From assembly GCF_001302265.1 (NCBI RefSeq), contig NZ_LHQM01000019.1, positions 1 through 49,835 of the forward strand: 49,835 nt of DNA. Reading direction: 5' to 3'. The position numbers and the translations under genes are program-made. The notes under the pieces were generated by a model. That model saw only the letters and a program-made list of their open reading frames with translations. It was not told the origin of the DNA and did no database searches. Positions within the stretch are counted from its first letter, which is position 1; the number at the start of each line of letters is the position of its first letter. The stretch is from Streptococcus phocae (GTDB lineage: Bacteria > Bacillota > Bacilli > Lactobacillales > Streptococcaceae). This document shows, in pieces, positions 22,918 through 31,946 of the stretch.

Positions 22918-24201
22918 ATGACGACATTAACTAAGTTAGACTATCCTACTATTAACGAAGACTTTTTTTACAGCAAATTGACAAACGGTTTACAAGTTTA
23001 CCTCATAAAGAAAAAAGGATATCTCGAAAAAACAGCTATGTTGACGGTGAATTTTGGTTCTCTTGACACACATTTTACAGTCAACAAAAAAGCCATTTCT
23101 TCTCCTAGTGGGATTGCTCATTTTTTAGAACATAAACTGTTTGAAGATGACAACGGCGAAGATATCGCATTGCAATTCACAGAGCTAGGGGCAGAAACCA
23201 ACGCCTTTACAACTTTTGAAAAAACCAGCTATTTCTTTTCGACAACTGGTCACTTGGAAAAAAACCTTGAGTTGCTACAAGACTTTGTCTTGTCCTGTGA
23301 CTTTACAGATAGCTCTGTTAATCGTGAAAAAGATATCATTGCGCAAGAAATTGACATGTACCAAGATGACCCTGACTACCGAGCTTACAGTGGTATACTG
23401 CAAAATTTATTCCCAAATACTAGCCTAGCTCAGGATATTGCAGGTACTAAAGAGTCAATCCAGGACATCACAGCAGATGTGTTGAAAGACAATCATGCTT
23501 ATTTTTATCACCCTTCTAATATGAGTTTGTTGATTGTGGGTGATATTGACGTCAATCAAACTGTCAATACAATTACAGCATATCAAAATCAGAAAAGTCA
23601 AAAAGACACGGCAGCTGTAACTGTCGCTCCCCTCGTATACCACCCTGTCATCAAGTCTCAATCTATTGATATGGATATTACGACGGCAAAACTAGTTGTT
23701 GGCTTTCGCAGCAAACTTGATCAATCTCACTATTCTCTTCAAGTCGCTCGAATTGCATTAAGACTTTTGTTATCGATGCTTTTTGGATGGACATCTCAAA
23801 CTTATCAAGAGTGGTACGAAGCGGGTAAAATAGATGATTCCTTCGATTTAGAAATTGAAATTCAACAAGATTTCCAATTTGTCTTAATCTCCCTAGATAC
23901 TAATGAACCCATTGCTATGTCAGATAAAATCAGAAAAACCATGAAACAGTTTGCTCAATCGTCAGATCTCACTACTGAACACCTCAATCTGCTCAAACGA
24001 GAAATGTATGGCGATTTTATCCAAAGCCTTGATTCTATCGAACAGCTGACGAGCCAATTCAATCTGTATCTATCAGATAAGGAAACTTATTTTGACATTC
24101 CAAGCATTATTGAAAAACTCACATTAAAAGACCTCTTTGATATTGCAAATGCATTTTTTAAAGAGGCAGAGGTATCAGATTTTACGGTCTTTCCCAAATA
24201 A
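22918..24201 (+). CDS. M16 family zinc metallopeptidase (YmfH type)
   Basis: The 427-residue protein has the inverted zinc-binding motif HFLEH near residue 68 (GIAHFLEHKLFE), with the distal Glu in the following EKDIIAQEIDMY region near 143. Lys/Arg substrate-binding R/Y pair common to M16 is less clear in the C-terminal lobe. It probably degrades peptides in the cytoplasm together with the upstream inactive homologue, from which it is separated by one base. No signal peptide is visible. Confidence 0.88.
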   Translation: MTTLTKLDYPTINEDFFYSKLTNGLQVYLIKKKGYLEKTAMLTVNFGSLDTHFTVNKKAISSPSGIAHFLEHKLFEDDNGEDIALQFTELGAETNAFTTFEKTSYFFSTTGHLEKNLELLQDFVLSCDFTDSSVNREKDIIAQEIDMYQDDPDYRAYSGILQNLFPNTSLAQDIAGTKESIQDITADVLKDNHAYFYHPSNMSLLIVGDIDVNQTVNTITAYQNQKSQKDTAAVTVAPLVYHPVIKSQSIDMDITTAKLVVGFRSKLDQSHYSLQVARIALRLLLSMLFGWTSQTYQEWYEAGKIDDSFDLEIEIQQDFQFVLISLDTNEPIAMSDKIRKTMKQFAQSSDLTTEHLNLLKREMYGDFIQSLDSIEQLTSQFNLYLSDKETYFDIPSIIEKLTLKDLFDIANAFFKEAEVSDFTVFPK

Positions 24202-24249
24202 CTTAAAATCTGATATAATAGTTCTATTATAATATTTTGAGGTACCTGT

Positions 24250-25242
24250 ATGAGAGAAACAAGTCTCGGTAATTTACTAAGAGAAACACGTGTCGGCAAA
24301 CATATTACACTAGATGATATTGAATCCAACACTGGTATTTCTTCCCACTATCTACTAGCCATGGAGCTAGACCAATTTAAAATCATCCCAGAAGAAAAAT
24401 TTTATACCTTTTTAAAACAATACGCAGATATTGTTGATTTGGATTTTGATAGCCTAAGTAGACTCTATCAACTACAAATTAGCTCAAAAAAACAAAATCA
24501 AGAACCATCTGTAACACAAATCGTTGAGGAAAAACTCAGCAAAAAAAGAACTCAAGACAAACAATTTACAGGAGTGACCAAAGCAGAAACTTTAGTCATT
24601 CCTGTAAAAACTGTCGGCGTTAATTCTACTAAACCAACCAAAACGATTCCTCCTGTTAGTCGTTTTAAAGCTGAAGAAAAGCTCCTTCGAAAGGACTCTG
24701 AAATCTCAAGATTGAGCCGATATGGAAACAATGAGAAAAATAAAAAATCCGCTCTTCCAGTGACCTTATTAAGCTTGATTTCCCTAGCTATTGTAGGCAT
24801 TATCTTTTTTGCTGTTTGGCGACAATTTGAAAACACTCATGCGGCTAAACCAACTGAGATGTCTTTTTTAGAAACCAATAAAGAAGAAAACAAAGCAACT
24901 TCTGAATCTACTGGTCCTAAAACTCAAATTCAAACTGAAGGGGCTGAAAACTATCTAACGGCTACCATTACGAAATCAAAAGAAACAGTTGACATCACGG
25001 TAGCACTAACAGATGCTCAAAGCAGCTGGATTTCTATCACAAACACAGAAATTGGCGAAGGAGGCATCACCTTATCAAAGGAAGTGCCTTCTTATTCAAC
25101 AACACTTCCAGCTGACGTTACGGAATCATTGTTAACTTTGGGAGTGACAAAAGGAGTTTCAATAACCATTGACGGTCAGCCCTTAGATTTATCAGCGATT
25201 ACAAGTACTGATTTAAGCTATATTACACTGAAAATACAATAG
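24250..25242 (+). CDS. RodZ-like helix-turn-helix membrane protein (YmfM type)
   Basis: The 330-residue protein begins with a HTH_25 domain (LGNLLRETRVGKHITLDDIESNTGIS, residues 4-30, continuing to about 75), then a Lys-rich linker, one membrane helix at about residues 175-197 (VTLLSLISLAIVGIIFFAVW) and an extracellular DUF4115 domain (about 235-330). This is the RodZ arrangement, which links cell-shape machinery to the membrane; cocci of this group have no MreB, so its role here is probably in cell-wall growth at midcell. The order M16-M16-RodZ-pgsA is conserved in Firmicutes. Confidence 0.85.
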   Translation: MRETSLGNLLRETRVGKHITLDDIESNTGISSHYLLAMELDQFKIIPEEKFYTFLKQYADIVDLDFDSLSRLYQLQISSKKQNQEPSVTQIVEEKLSKKRTQDKQFTGVTKAETLVIPVKTVGVNSTKPTKTIPPVSRFKAEEKLLRKDSEISRLSRYGNNEKNKKSALPVTLLSLISLAIVGIIFFAVWRQFENTHAAKPTEMSFLETNKEENKATSESTGPKTQIQTEGAENYLTATITKSKETVDITVALTDAQSSWISITNTEIGEGGITLSKEVPSYSTTLPADVTESLLTLGVTKGVSITIDGQPLDLSAITSTDLSYITLKIQ

Positions 25243-25254
25243 TCAGGTGACAAC

Positions 25255-25797
25255 ATGATAAAAAAAGAAAACATTCCTAACTTGCTAACGCTTGGTCGTA
25301 TAGCTTTAATTCCCTTGTTTTTACTCATCACGTCTTTATCAACCACTACATTTTGGCACACTATTGCAGCCGTTATCTTTGCAGTTGCCAGTTTTACAGA
25401 TTACCTTGATGGCTACCTTGCTCGTAAATGGCATGTGGTAACTAATTTTGGGAAATTTGCCGATCCTTTAGCTGATAAAATCCTTGTCATGAGTGCTTTT
25501 ATTATGTTGGTTGGCTTAGACTTAGCACCTGCTTGGGTGGCAGCAATTATTATTTGTCGCGAACTCGCCGTTACAGGCTTGCGCTTGTTACTTGTCGAAA
25601 ACGGTGGAACCGTCTTATCTGCAGCCATGCCTGGAAAAATTAAAACAGCCACACAAATGATTGCAATTATATGCCTACTTTGTCATTGGACTCTTATAGG
25701 CACTATTTTTCTTTACGTGGCCTTAGGTTTTACTGTTTACTCAGGCTATGATTATTTCAAAGGAGCTGCTTTTCTTTTTAAGGATACCTTTAAATAA
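25255..25797 (+). CDS. pgsA: CDP-diacylglycerol-glycerol-3-phosphate 3-phosphatidyltransferase
   Basis: The 180-residue membrane enzyme makes phosphatidylglycerol phosphate. It carries the complete CDP-alcohol phosphotransferase motif, DYLDGYLAR near residue 44 then GKFADPLADK (the D, G, AR, G, D, D pattern), and about four to five membrane helices. It follows the RodZ gene by 12 bases and precedes ecfA1 by two, so translation is probably coupled. Length is normal. Confidence 0.96.
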   Translation: MIKKENIPNLLTLGRIALIPLFLLITSLSTTTFWHTIAAVIFAVASFTDYLDGYLARKWHVVTNFGKFADPLADKILVMSAFIMLVGLDLAPAWVAAIIICRELAVTGLRLLLVENGGTVLSAAMPGKIKTATQMIAIICLLCHWTLIGTIFLYVALGFTVYSGYDYFKGAAFLFKDTFK

Positions 25798-25799
25798 CT

Positions 25800-26639
25800 A
25801 TGACAACTATTATTGAACTTAAAAATGTTACCTTTAAATACAATCAAGAGCAAGAAGATTATACTCTCAATCATGTTAGTTTTAACGTTAAAAAAGGGGA
25901 ATGGTTGTCTATTATTGGACACAATGGTTCTGGAAAATCAACCACTGTGCGATTAATTGATGGGCTATTAGAAGCCGATTCAGGTCATATCTTTGTGGAT
26001 GGAGATCTTCTGTCCGAAGAGAATATTTGGGAGATTAGACGAAAAATCGGAATGGTCTTTCAAAATCCTGACAACCAATTTGTTGGCGCTACTGTTGAAG
26101 ATGATGTCGCTTTTGGTCTTGAAAACAAAGGCGTTCCCCATGATAACATGGCAGAAGCAGTCACCCAAGCCCTGAATTTAGTTGGCATGGCTTCTTTCAA
26201 AGAAAGAGAACCTTCTCGCTTATCTGGTGGTCAAAAACAACGGGTTGCGATTGCTGGTGCCGTAGCAATGAAACCCATGATTATCATTTTAGACGAAGCC
26301 ACTAGCATGCTCGACCCTAAAGGCCGACTCGAGCTGATTCAGACCATCCAATCCATTAGGAAACAATACGACATCACTGTTATCTCAATAACCCACGATC
26401 TTGATGAGGTTGCTCTTAGTGATCGGGTTCTCGTCATGAAAAATGGACAAGTTGAGTCTGCTTCTACACCAGAACAACTATTTTCTAGAGGAGATGAGCT
26501 AATCAACTTGGGTCTTGACATCCCTTTTACAACTTCTGTTATTAATATGCTAAAAGAAGAAGGGTATGCGATACAAGATACCTATCTCACAGAAAAGGAA
26601 TTGGAAAATAAGCTATGTCAATTAATCTCCAAGATGTAA
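25800..26639 (+). CDS. ecfA1: Energy-coupling factor transporter ATPase EcfA1
   Basis: The 279-residue ABC ATPase has Walker [10 protein letters not shown] near residue 40, Q-loop FQNPDNQF, signature LSGGQKQR near residue 142 and Walker [13 protein letters not shown]. With EcfA2 and EcfT it forms the energising module shared by several vitamin and metal S-components. No S-component is encoded nearby, which fits group II ECF systems in which S subunits are scattered. Its 3' end overlaps ecfA2 by 25 bases. Confidence 0.95.
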   Translation: MTTIIELKNVTFKYNQEQEDYTLNHVSFNVKKGEWLSIIGHNGSGKSTTVRLIDGLLEADSGHIFVDGDLLSEENIWEIRRKIGMVFQNPDNQFVGATVEDDVAFGLENKGVPHDNMAEAVTQALNLVGMASFKEREPSRLSGGQKQRVAIAGAVAMKPMIIILDEATSMLDPKGRLELIQTIQSIRKQYDITVISITHDLDEVALSDRVLVMKNGQVESASTPEQLFSRGDELINLGLDIPFTTSVINMLKEEGYAIQDTYLTEKELENKLCQLISKM

Positions 26640-27457
26640 ATTACACATACCAAATAGGGACACCTTTTGAGGGGCGTGCCCTTTTTGACATCACTCTAGA
26701 TATTAAAAAAGCCTCCTATACCGCCTTTATAGGCCATACAGGATCTGGAAAATCGACAATTATGCAGCTGTTAAATGGCCTCAATGTCCCAACAACTGGA
26801 AAAGTCATCGTAAATGGGCAAGAAATCACCAGTCATTCTAAAAATAAAGATATCAAGTCTATTCGCAAACAGGTAGGCTTAGTTTTTCAATTTCCTGAGA
26901 GTCAATTGTTTGAAGAAACTGTCCTTAAAGACGTGGCTTTTGGCCCCCAGAACTTTGGTGTCTCTAAAGAAGAAGCCGAAATGATTGCGCGTGAAAAGTT
27001 AGCTCTTGTCGGTATTTCTGAAGATCTTTTTTTTAAAAATCCATTTGAACTGTCTGGCGGGCAAATGCGACGAGTGGCTATCGCAGGGATTTTAGCGATG
27101 CAACCTGAAGTCTTAATTTTAGATGAGCCAACCGCAGGACTTGACCCAAAAGGAAGAAAAGAATTAATGCAATTGTTTAAAACCCTTCATCAATCAGGAA
27201 TGACGATTGTTTTAGTGACTCATTTGATGGATGACGTTGCTAATTATGCTGATTTCGTCTATGTTTTGGAGGCAGGAACAGTTGTTAAAGCAGGAAACCC
27301 CCGAGACATTTTTCAACAGGTTGCCTTTCTTGAAAGCAAGCAACTAGGGGTCCCAAAAGTTACTAAATTTGCTCAAAAATTGGTCAAAAATGGCTTGTCT
27401 TTGCCTTATCTTCCAGTTACATTAGAAGAATTACGCGAGGTATTACGCCATGGATAA
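26615..27457 (+). CDS. ecfA2: Energy-coupling factor transporter ATPase EcfA2
   Basis: The 280-residue ABC ATPase has Walker [10 protein letters not shown] near residue 40, Q-loop FQFPESQLF, signature LSGGQMRR and Walker [12 protein letters not shown]. It overlaps ecfA1 by 25 bases and ecfT by 8, typical for a complex needing fixed subunit ratio. Confidence 0.95.
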   Translation: MSINLQDVNYTYQIGTPFEGRALFDITLDIKKASYTAFIGHTGSGKSTIMQLLNGLNVPTTGKVIVNGQEITSHSKNKDIKSIRKQVGLVFQFPESQLFEETVLKDVAFGPQNFGVSKEEAEMIAREKLALVGISEDLFFKNPFELSGGQMRRVAIAGILAMQPEVLILDEPTAGLDPKGRKELMQLFKTLHQSGMTIVLVTHLMDDVANYADFVYVLEAGTVVKAGNPRDIFQQVAFLESKQLGVPKVTKFAQKLVKNGLSLPYLPVTLEELREVLRHG

Positions 27458-28253
27458 GCTTATTTTAGGCCGCTACATTCCAGGGAATTCCATTATTCAC
27501 CGGCTTGACCCTAGAAGTAAGTTAATCGCAATGACCATTTACATCATTATTGTTTTTTGGGCTAATAATCTCGCAACAAATCTTCTCATGCTAGTTTTTA
27601 CACTAGTAGCTGTATTACTCTCAAAAATTAAGTTAAGCTTCTTTATCAATGGGGTGAAGCCCATGATTGGGATTATCTTATTTACCACCTTATTCCAAAT
27701 GTTTTTTGTCCAAGGTGGAACCATACTAGCTGAGTTTTGGGTGATCAAAATTACAAGCACTGGACTGAGTCAGGCAACCCTCATTTTTATGCGTTTTGTG
27801 TTCATCATTTTTTTCTCCACCCTATTAACCTTGACAACGACTCCTCTCAGCTTGTCTGATGCTGTTGAGTCTCTGCTAAAACCCTTAGTTAGGCTAAAGG
27901 TACCTGCCCATGAAATCGGGCTTATGCTCTCTCTGAGCCTACGTTTTGTTCCGACATTGATGGATGATACCACGCGCATTATGAATGCTCAAAAAGCGCG
28001 TGGAGTTGATTTTGGCGAAGGTAACTTAATTCAAAAGGTAAAATCAATTATTCCTATTTTAATCCCTTTATTTGCTTCTAGTTTCAAGAGAGCCGATGCC
28101 TTAGCAATCGCTATGGAAGCTAGAGGATACCAAGGCGGTGAAGGACGTACAAAATATCGCTTACTGCAATGGAAATTAATCGATACTGTTGCCATATTGT
28201 GCTTAGTGATTATAGGCATCCTCTTATTTGCCTTAAAGAACCCTATTTCATAA
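27450..28253 (+). CDS. ecfT: Energy-coupling factor transmembrane protein EcfT
   Basis: The 267-residue membrane protein has about six to eight hydrophobic segments and the two Ala-Arg-Gly coupling motifs, [12 protein letters not shown] near residue 180 and [13 protein letters not shown] near residue 223, that contact the two ATPases. It begins [24 protein letters not shown], the usual N-terminus. It closes the operon. Confidence 0.95.
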   Translation: MDKLILGRYIPGNSIIHRLDPRSKLIAMTIYIIIVFWANNLATNLLMLVFTLVAVLLSKIKLSFFINGVKPMIGIILFTTLFQMFFVQGGTILAEFWVIKITSTGLSQATLIFMRFVFIIFFSTLLTLTTTPLSLSDAVESLLKPLVRLKVPAHEIGLMLSLSLRFVPTLMDDTTRIMNAQKARGVDFGEGNLIQKVKSIIPILIPLFASSFKRADALAIAMEARGYQGGEGRTKYRLLQWKLIDTVAILCLVIIGILLFALKNPIS

Positions 28254-28263
28254 GAATATCATC

Positions 28264-28298
28264 AAAAAAACACCTCATGTTTAATGAAGTGTTTTTTT
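28264..28298. terminator. Bidirectional terminator between ecfT and the tRNA pair
   Basis: AAAAAACACCTCAT and ATGAAGTGTTTTTT form a stem with one mismatch around GTTTA. It has a T-tract on the plus strand and, after the opposite arm, one on the minus strand. Confidence 0.85.
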
Positions 28299-28315
28299 GA
28301 TTTTTGTATTTAAAA

Positions 28316-28389
28316 CTCCGGCAGTAGGACTCGAACCTACGACATCATGATTAACAGTCATGCGCTACTACCAACTGAGCTATGCCGGA
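28316..28389 (-). tRNA. tRNA-Asn (GTT)
   Basis: Read on the minus strand the 74-nt gene has acceptor TCCGGCA/TGCCGGA with discriminator G, D-loop AGTTGGTAG, anticodon loop with GTT (CTGTTAA) and the T-loop GGTTCGAGTCC. CCA is not encoded. Confidence 0.97.
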
Positions 28390-28422
28390 AAAACAAAAAA
28401 ATTGCCACAATGACAATCTCGA

Positions 28423-28494
28423 TAGTCCGTACGGGATTCGAACCCGTGTTACCGCCGTGAAAAGGCGGTGTCTTAACCCCTTGACCAACGGACC
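28423..28494 (-). tRNA. tRNA-Glu (TTC)
   Basis: Read on the minus strand the 72-nt gene has acceptor GGTCCGT/ACGGACT with discriminator A, anticodon TTC in loop TTTTCAC and the T-loop GGTTCGAATCC. It is 33 bases upstream of tRNA-Asn and shares its transcript. Its U34 is a substrate of the MnmA and MnmG enzymes encoded in this window. Confidence 0.97.
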
Positions 28495-28530
28495 AGAAGT
28501 TTTGGAGTAGTTCTCCTTAACACTCTTACT

Positions 28531-28558
28531 ATTATAGCAGAATATTTTGGGTTGTCTA
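28531..28558 (-). promoter_or_regulatory. Promoter of tRNA-Glu/tRNA-Asn
   Basis: On the minus strand TAGACA (28553-28558), 16 bases, perfect TATAAT (28531-28536), about 37 bases before tRNA-Glu. Confidence 0.75.
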
Positions 28559-28911
28559 TACTTTTTTTAAAATTTTTTCAAAAAAAATTTCACCACTATA
28601 ACGTGTCATCTCTGGTCTAATTAAACCAGTTCTTAGAGGCCTTCTTAAAGATGTTAAAAATAATTGTTACCTTGTCCGGTAATGACTGAGATTAGCTTCA
28701 ACGTTATATTTGAAACACCTTTTTAAAGCTAAATAAATTTGTCTAGCAGTTTTTAATGTATCACTATCGTTACCTGAGAGACCTTCTCACTGCTTTGAGG
28801 TATGTATCAGCTCTCAGAAGAGTTTTTATGCACCTAAGTAACTAATCTTGCCATAGACCTTTGATTTTTGATAAAGACTGGAGAAATTGACATACTTCTA
28901 TCAATTACCCA
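28559..28911. other. Gene-free stretch between divergent tRNA promoters
   Basis: No coding frame with a ribosome-binding site is visible. The stretch holds small inverted repeats: TTACC/GGTAA near 28670-28685, and CTGAGAG (28774-28780) with CTCTCAG (28811-28817) enclosing ACCT/AGGT, followed by AAGAGTTTTT. It could be a small RNA or only spacer. Confidence 0.4.
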
Positions 28912-28941
28912 TTGACAGCTATGGCTTCTTTTTGTTAAAAT
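28912..28941 (+). promoter_or_regulatory. Promoter of tRNA-Arg
   Basis: TTGACA (28912-28917), 18 bases, TAAAAT (28936-28941); the tRNA starts 12 bases on. Confidence 0.75.
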
Positions 28942-28952
28942 AAGGAAGTTAA

Positions 28953-29026
28953 GGTCTCATAGCTCAGCTGGATAGAGCATTCGCCTTCTAAGCGAACGGT
29001 CGCAGGTTCGAATCCTGCTGGGATCA
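28953..29026 (+). tRNA. tRNA-Arg (TCT)
   Basis: The 74-nt gene has acceptor GGTCTCA/TGGGATC with G-U pairs, D-arm AGCTCAGCTGGATAGAGC, anticodon stem TTCGC/GCGAA with loop CTTCTAA (anticodon TCT) and T-loop GGTTCGAATCC. It reads AGA/AGG codons. It faces away from the other two tRNA genes. Confidence 0.97.
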
Positions 29027-29030
29027 AATG

Positions 29031-29070
29031 AAAAAGCTCTAATGGTGTTAATGACCATTGGAGCTTTTTG
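29031..29070 (+). terminator. Terminator after tRNA-Arg
   Basis: AAAAAGCTCTAATGGT and ACCATTGGAGCTTTTT form a long stem with one mismatch around GTTAATG. Confidence 0.88.
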
Positions 29071-29103
29071 CATCTCAAATTATTAATACCTAAATCCTAG
29101 TGA

Positions 29104-29117
29104 GTTTCACATGAAAC
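29104..29117. promoter_or_regulatory. parS centromere-like site
   Basis: GTTTCACATGAAAC is the ParB-binding core (consensus GTTTCACGTGAAAC) with one central change that leaves a nearly perfect palindrome. It lies immediately beyond the rlmH stop, about 2 kb from parB and 3 kb from dnaA. Confidence 0.85.
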
Positions 29118-29597
29118 TTATTTATGGTAGGGGCTGCCCTGTCTAATCATAAAAGCGCGGTAGATTTGTTCTACTAGGATTAATCGCATTAGTTGATGAG
29201 GTAGGGTTAACAAACCAAAACTCATCAAGAGATTTGCTTGCTTCTTAATAGTCTCATCTAGCCCAAGACTACCACCAATGATTAGGCTAATATCTGAATA
29301 ACCTTTGAGTGTGGTATCCTCTATTATTTGACTAAATTGTTCTGAAGGAAACTGTTTTCCTTCGATGGCTAATGCAATCACAAAATCTCTAGGTCCTATT
29401 TTTTTGGCTATTCTATCTGCTTCTTTTTGCAGAATAATCCGCTTTTCAGCATCACTTGCTTTTTCTGGTGTTTTTTCATCAGGTAACTCCACCACTTCAA
29501 ATTGGCAAAAACGAGACAAGCGTTTTTGATACTCTGCAATGCCATCTTTTAAATATTTTTCTTTTAATTTTCCAACACAAATAACTTTCAATTTCAT
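29118..29597 (-). CDS. rlmH: 23S rRNA pseudouridine-1915 N3-methyltransferase
   Basis: The 159-residue SPOUT enzyme methylates pseudouridine 1915 in helix 69 of 23S rRNA. It begins [20 protein letters not shown]; the frame extends 15 codons further but over a DnaA-box region and without support. Conserved parts are [14 protein letters not shown], the knot [14 protein letters not shown] motif ([11 protein letters not shown]) and the C-terminal [21 protein letters not shown] then PYHK. Its ribosome-binding site is weak. It is transcribed away from oriC and divergent from htrA, which matches other streptococci. Confidence 0.95.
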   Translation of the reverse strand: MKLKVICVGKLKEKYLKDGIAEYQKRLSRFCQFEVVELPDEKTPEKASDAEKRIILQKEADRIAKKIGPRDFVIALAIEGKQFPSEQFSQIIEDTTLKGYSDISLIIGGSLGLDETIKKQANLLMSFGLLTLPHQLMRLILVEQIYRAFMIRQGSPYHK

Positions 29598-29634
29598 GAA
29601 GCCATTGTACCATATAAAAAAAGATTTGCACAGT

Positions 29635-29730
29635 TTATCCACATGTTAACAAGCACTTTTTTCTCTAAAAATCTTATTATAGCAATCTTTTCATTCAGAG
29701 ATAAAAAAGTTTTCCACAAGTTGTGGATAC
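29635..29730. promoter_or_regulatory. DnaA boxes between rlmH and htrA
   Basis: A perfect consensus TTATCCACA is at 29635-29643. A closely spaced inverted pair follows: TTTTCCACA (29710-29718) and, reversed, GTATCCACA (29722-29730). They lie outside the dnaA-proximal clusters and just upstream of the htrA promoter. Confidence 0.7.
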
Positions 29731-29746
29731 TTTTCTTTTTACGTTT

Positions 29747-29763
29747 TTTAAGGTATAATTAAG
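29747..29763 (+). promoter_or_regulatory. CiaR-type operator overlapping the htrA -10 box
   Basis: TTTAAG (29747-29752), five bases, ATTAAG (29758-29763) matches the CiaR pattern TTTAAG-N5-TTTAAG at 11 of 12 positions. The -10 TATAAT (29754-29759) lies within it. htrA is a known CiaRH target in pneumococcus, so the same control is likely here. Confidence 0.75.
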
Positions 29764-29805
29764 CGAAGTTTTATAAGCTATTAAAAAATATTTGGAGGTG
29801 ATTTA

Positions 29806-31026
29806 GTGTCAAGGTATAAAGTGGTATTGAAATGGTTATGGGTTTTGCTCATTGGATTTTTAGGGGGGCTATTGGCTGTTTTTGTGGTAAATGGTTTTAA
29901 TCGCACCAATTTAAAGCCAGCTTCTGATGGAACTGTAACAAGTAAAATGACGTTTGATAACACGACAAACACAACAAAAGCCGTAAAAGCTATCCAAAAT
30001 GCCGTTGTGTCGGTTATCAATTATCAAAAAAATCCAGCTTCTGCGATTACAAATCCTTACAGCAAACTATTTGGTGACAGTGACACAGCATCAGAAAAAG
30101 AAAAAGAATTAGCTGTTTACAGCGAAGGGTCTGGGGTTATTTACAAAAAGTCTGGAAATTCTGCATATCTCGTTACCAATAATCACGTGATTAATGGTGC
30201 CGAAAGGATTGAAATTTTAATGGCTGATGGTTCTAAGGTTGTCGGTGAACTTGTCGGTTCAGACACCTACTCTGATTTGGCTGTCGTAAAAATCTCTTCT
30301 GATAAAATTAAAACCGTTGCGGAATTTGCAGACTCTACTAAAATTAATGTCGGTGAAGTGGCAATCGCTATTGGTAGCCCCCTTGGAACCGAATATGCCA
30401 ATTCAGTTACTGAAGGTATTGTTTCTAGCTTGAGCCGTACTGTTACCTTAAAAAATGAAGAGGGTGAGACAGTATCAACAAATGCTATTCAAACCGATGC
30501 TGCCATCAATCCTGGTAACTCAGGTGGGCCTTTAATTAACATTGAAGGACAAATCATTGGGATAAACTCAAGTAAAATCTCATCGACTCCTACAGGAGCT
30601 AACAGCAGCGGTGCTGTTGAGGGGATTGGATTTGCTATTCCTTCAAGTGACGTTATCAAAATTATCAATCAGTTAGAATCCAACAAAGAAGTGATTCGAC
30701 CTGCACTGGGCATTTCAATGGTTAATCTCAACGATCTATCAACCAGTGCGCTTAGCCAAATTAACATCCCAACCAGTGTTACCAACGGGATTGTGGTAGC
30801 TTTTGTACAAGAAGGCATGCCCGCTGATGGTAAACTTAAACGATACGATGTCATTACAGAAATTGATGGGCAACCGGTAAATGCTATCAGTGACTTGCAA
30901 AGTATCTTATATGGACACAATATTAACGATAGTATCAAGGTAACCTTCTACCGAGGAACTGCCAAGAAAAAACAAGTTATTAAATTGACAAAAACAACCA
31001 AGGACTTGACTAAAAAACAGCAGTAA
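29806..31026 (+). CDS. htrA: Membrane-anchored serine protease HtrA (DegP)
   Basis: The 406-residue protease starts at GTG behind GGAGGTG. One membrane helix at about residues 8-28 anchors it with the protease domain outside. The catalytic triad is His in VTNNHVIN (near 125), Asp in YSDLAVV (near 157) and Ser in NPGNSGGPL (near 238). A single PDZ domain follows (about 290-395, GIVVAFVQEGMPADG). HtrA degrades misfolded exported proteins and in group A streptococci affects toxin maturation. It lies directly before parB, the usual streptococcal order. Confidence 0.96.
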   Translation: MSRYKVVLKWLWVLLIGFLGGLLAVFVVNGFNRTNLKPASDGTVTSKMTFDNTTNTTKAVKAIQNAVVSVINYQKNPASAITNPYSKLFGDSDTASEKEKELAVYSEGSGVIYKKSGNSAYLVTNNHVINGAERIEILMADGSKVVGELVGSDTYSDLAVVKISSDKIKTVAEFADSTKINVGEVAIAIGSPLGTEYANSVTEGIVSSLSRTVTLKNEEGETVSTNAIQTDAAINPGNSGGPLINIEGQIIGINSSKISSTPTGANSSGAVEGIGFAIPSSDVIKIINQLESNKEVIRPALGISMVNLNDLSTSALSQINIPTSVTNGIVVAFVQEGMPADGKLKRYDVITEIDGQPVNAISDLQSILYGHNINDSIKVTFYRGTAKKKQVIKLTKTTKDLTKKQQ

Positions 31027-31028
31027 AC

Positions 31029-31058
31029 TTGACAAGTACTGTAAAAAACCTTTACAAT
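31029..31058 (+). promoter_or_regulatory. Candidate parB promoter overlapping the htrA terminator
   Basis: TTGACA (31029-31034), 18 bases, TACAAT (31053-31058). The -10 box lies inside the htrA terminator hairpin. Confidence 0.5.
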
Positions 31059-31076
31059 ATCGTAAAGGTTTTTTAC
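31041..31076 (+). terminator. Terminator between htrA and parB
   Basis: GTAAAAAACCTTTAC and GTAAAGGTTTTTTAC are perfect 15-bp arms around AATATC; the second arm carries the T-run. Confidence 0.85.
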
Positions 31077-31092
31077 CTTTTGAAAGGATGAT

Positions 31093-31866
31093 ATGACAGA
31101 AACATTGATGCATATTGCCATTGAGGACATCGTGGCAAATCCCTATCAACCCCGTCTTCAGTTCAATCAAGCAGAGCTAGAAGAGTTGGCTGCCTCAATT
31201 AAAATAAACGGACTCATTCAGCCAATTATTGTTCGTCAATCAGATGTGTTTGGCTACGAATTAGTTGCCGGAGAGAGGCGATTAAAGGCATCTCAATTAG
31301 CTGGTTTGACAAAGGTCCCAGCTATCATTAAAGACATGTCTAGTCTGGAAAGCATGCAGCAAGCAATTGTTGAAAATTTGCAGCGCTCTGACTTAAATGC
31401 CATGGAAGAAGCAAAAGCCTATCAGGCACTGATTGAAAAAAGCAAAATGACACACGCAGAAGTGGCTACTTATATGGGGAAATCACGTCCCTACATCAGC
31501 AACACCATTAGACTGTTACAACTGCCGCAAGAAATTAGCCAATCCATTGAAGAGGGAACCATCAGTGCAGGGCATGCCAGAGCATTGCTTGCTTTGCCAA
31601 AAGCAAAAGATCAACTGCATTATTTTCATGAAATTATCGAACAAGGATTAAGTGTGAGGCAAATTGAGCAGTTAGTAAAGCAAAAGGATAACCCAAAGCA
31701 AAAAACAAAAAATAAGGACTTATTTGTAAGCTCTTTGGAAAAAGAACTCTCACAAGCGCTTGGACTAGAAACCAAACTTTCTGTAAATAAAGATGGTAGT
31801 GGGCAGTTGCGCATCTCTTTTGCAACCTCAGAAGAATTAAACAGAGTTATGAACAAGCTCCATTAG
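31093..31866 (+). CDS. parB: Chromosome partitioning protein ParB (Spo0J)
   Basis: The 257-residue CTP-dependent clamp binds parS and loads SMC near the origin. The ParB N-terminal domain holds NPYQPRLQFNQAELEELAASI (residues 15-35) and the CTP/arginine patch VAGERRLKASQLAGL near 70. The central helix-turn-helix contains THAEVATYMGKSRPYISNTIRLL near 120-142 and is followed by SAGHARALL. The C-terminal dimer domain is short. No ParA gene is adjacent: upstream is htrA. A ParB without ParA is the known state in streptococci. A parS site lies 2 kb away at 29104. Confidence 0.95.
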   Translation: MTETLMHIAIEDIVANPYQPRLQFNQAELEELAASIKINGLIQPIIVRQSDVFGYELVAGERRLKASQLAGLTKVPAIIKDMSSLESMQQAIVENLQRSDLNAMEEAKAYQALIEKSKMTHAEVATYMGKSRPYISNTIRLLQLPQEISQSIEEGTISAGHARALLALPKAKDQLHYFHEIIEQGLSVRQIEQLVKQKDNPKQKTKNKDLFVSSLEKELSQALGLETKLSVNKDGSGQLRISFATSEELNRVMNKLH

Positions 31867-31889
31867 GCTGTTCATAATTCTCTTTTTTT
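31847..31889 (+). terminator. Terminator at the end of parB
   Basis: TTATGAACA (31847-31855) and TGTTCATAA (31869-31877) pair perfectly, with a T-run after five bases. The first arm lies inside the last codons of parB. It separates parB transcription from oriC. Confidence 0.65.
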
Positions 31890-31946
31890 GTTTTAGTTTT
31901 CCACAAGTAAAATAGTAGAATACGCTTGTCTCTTAGGGATTTAAAA

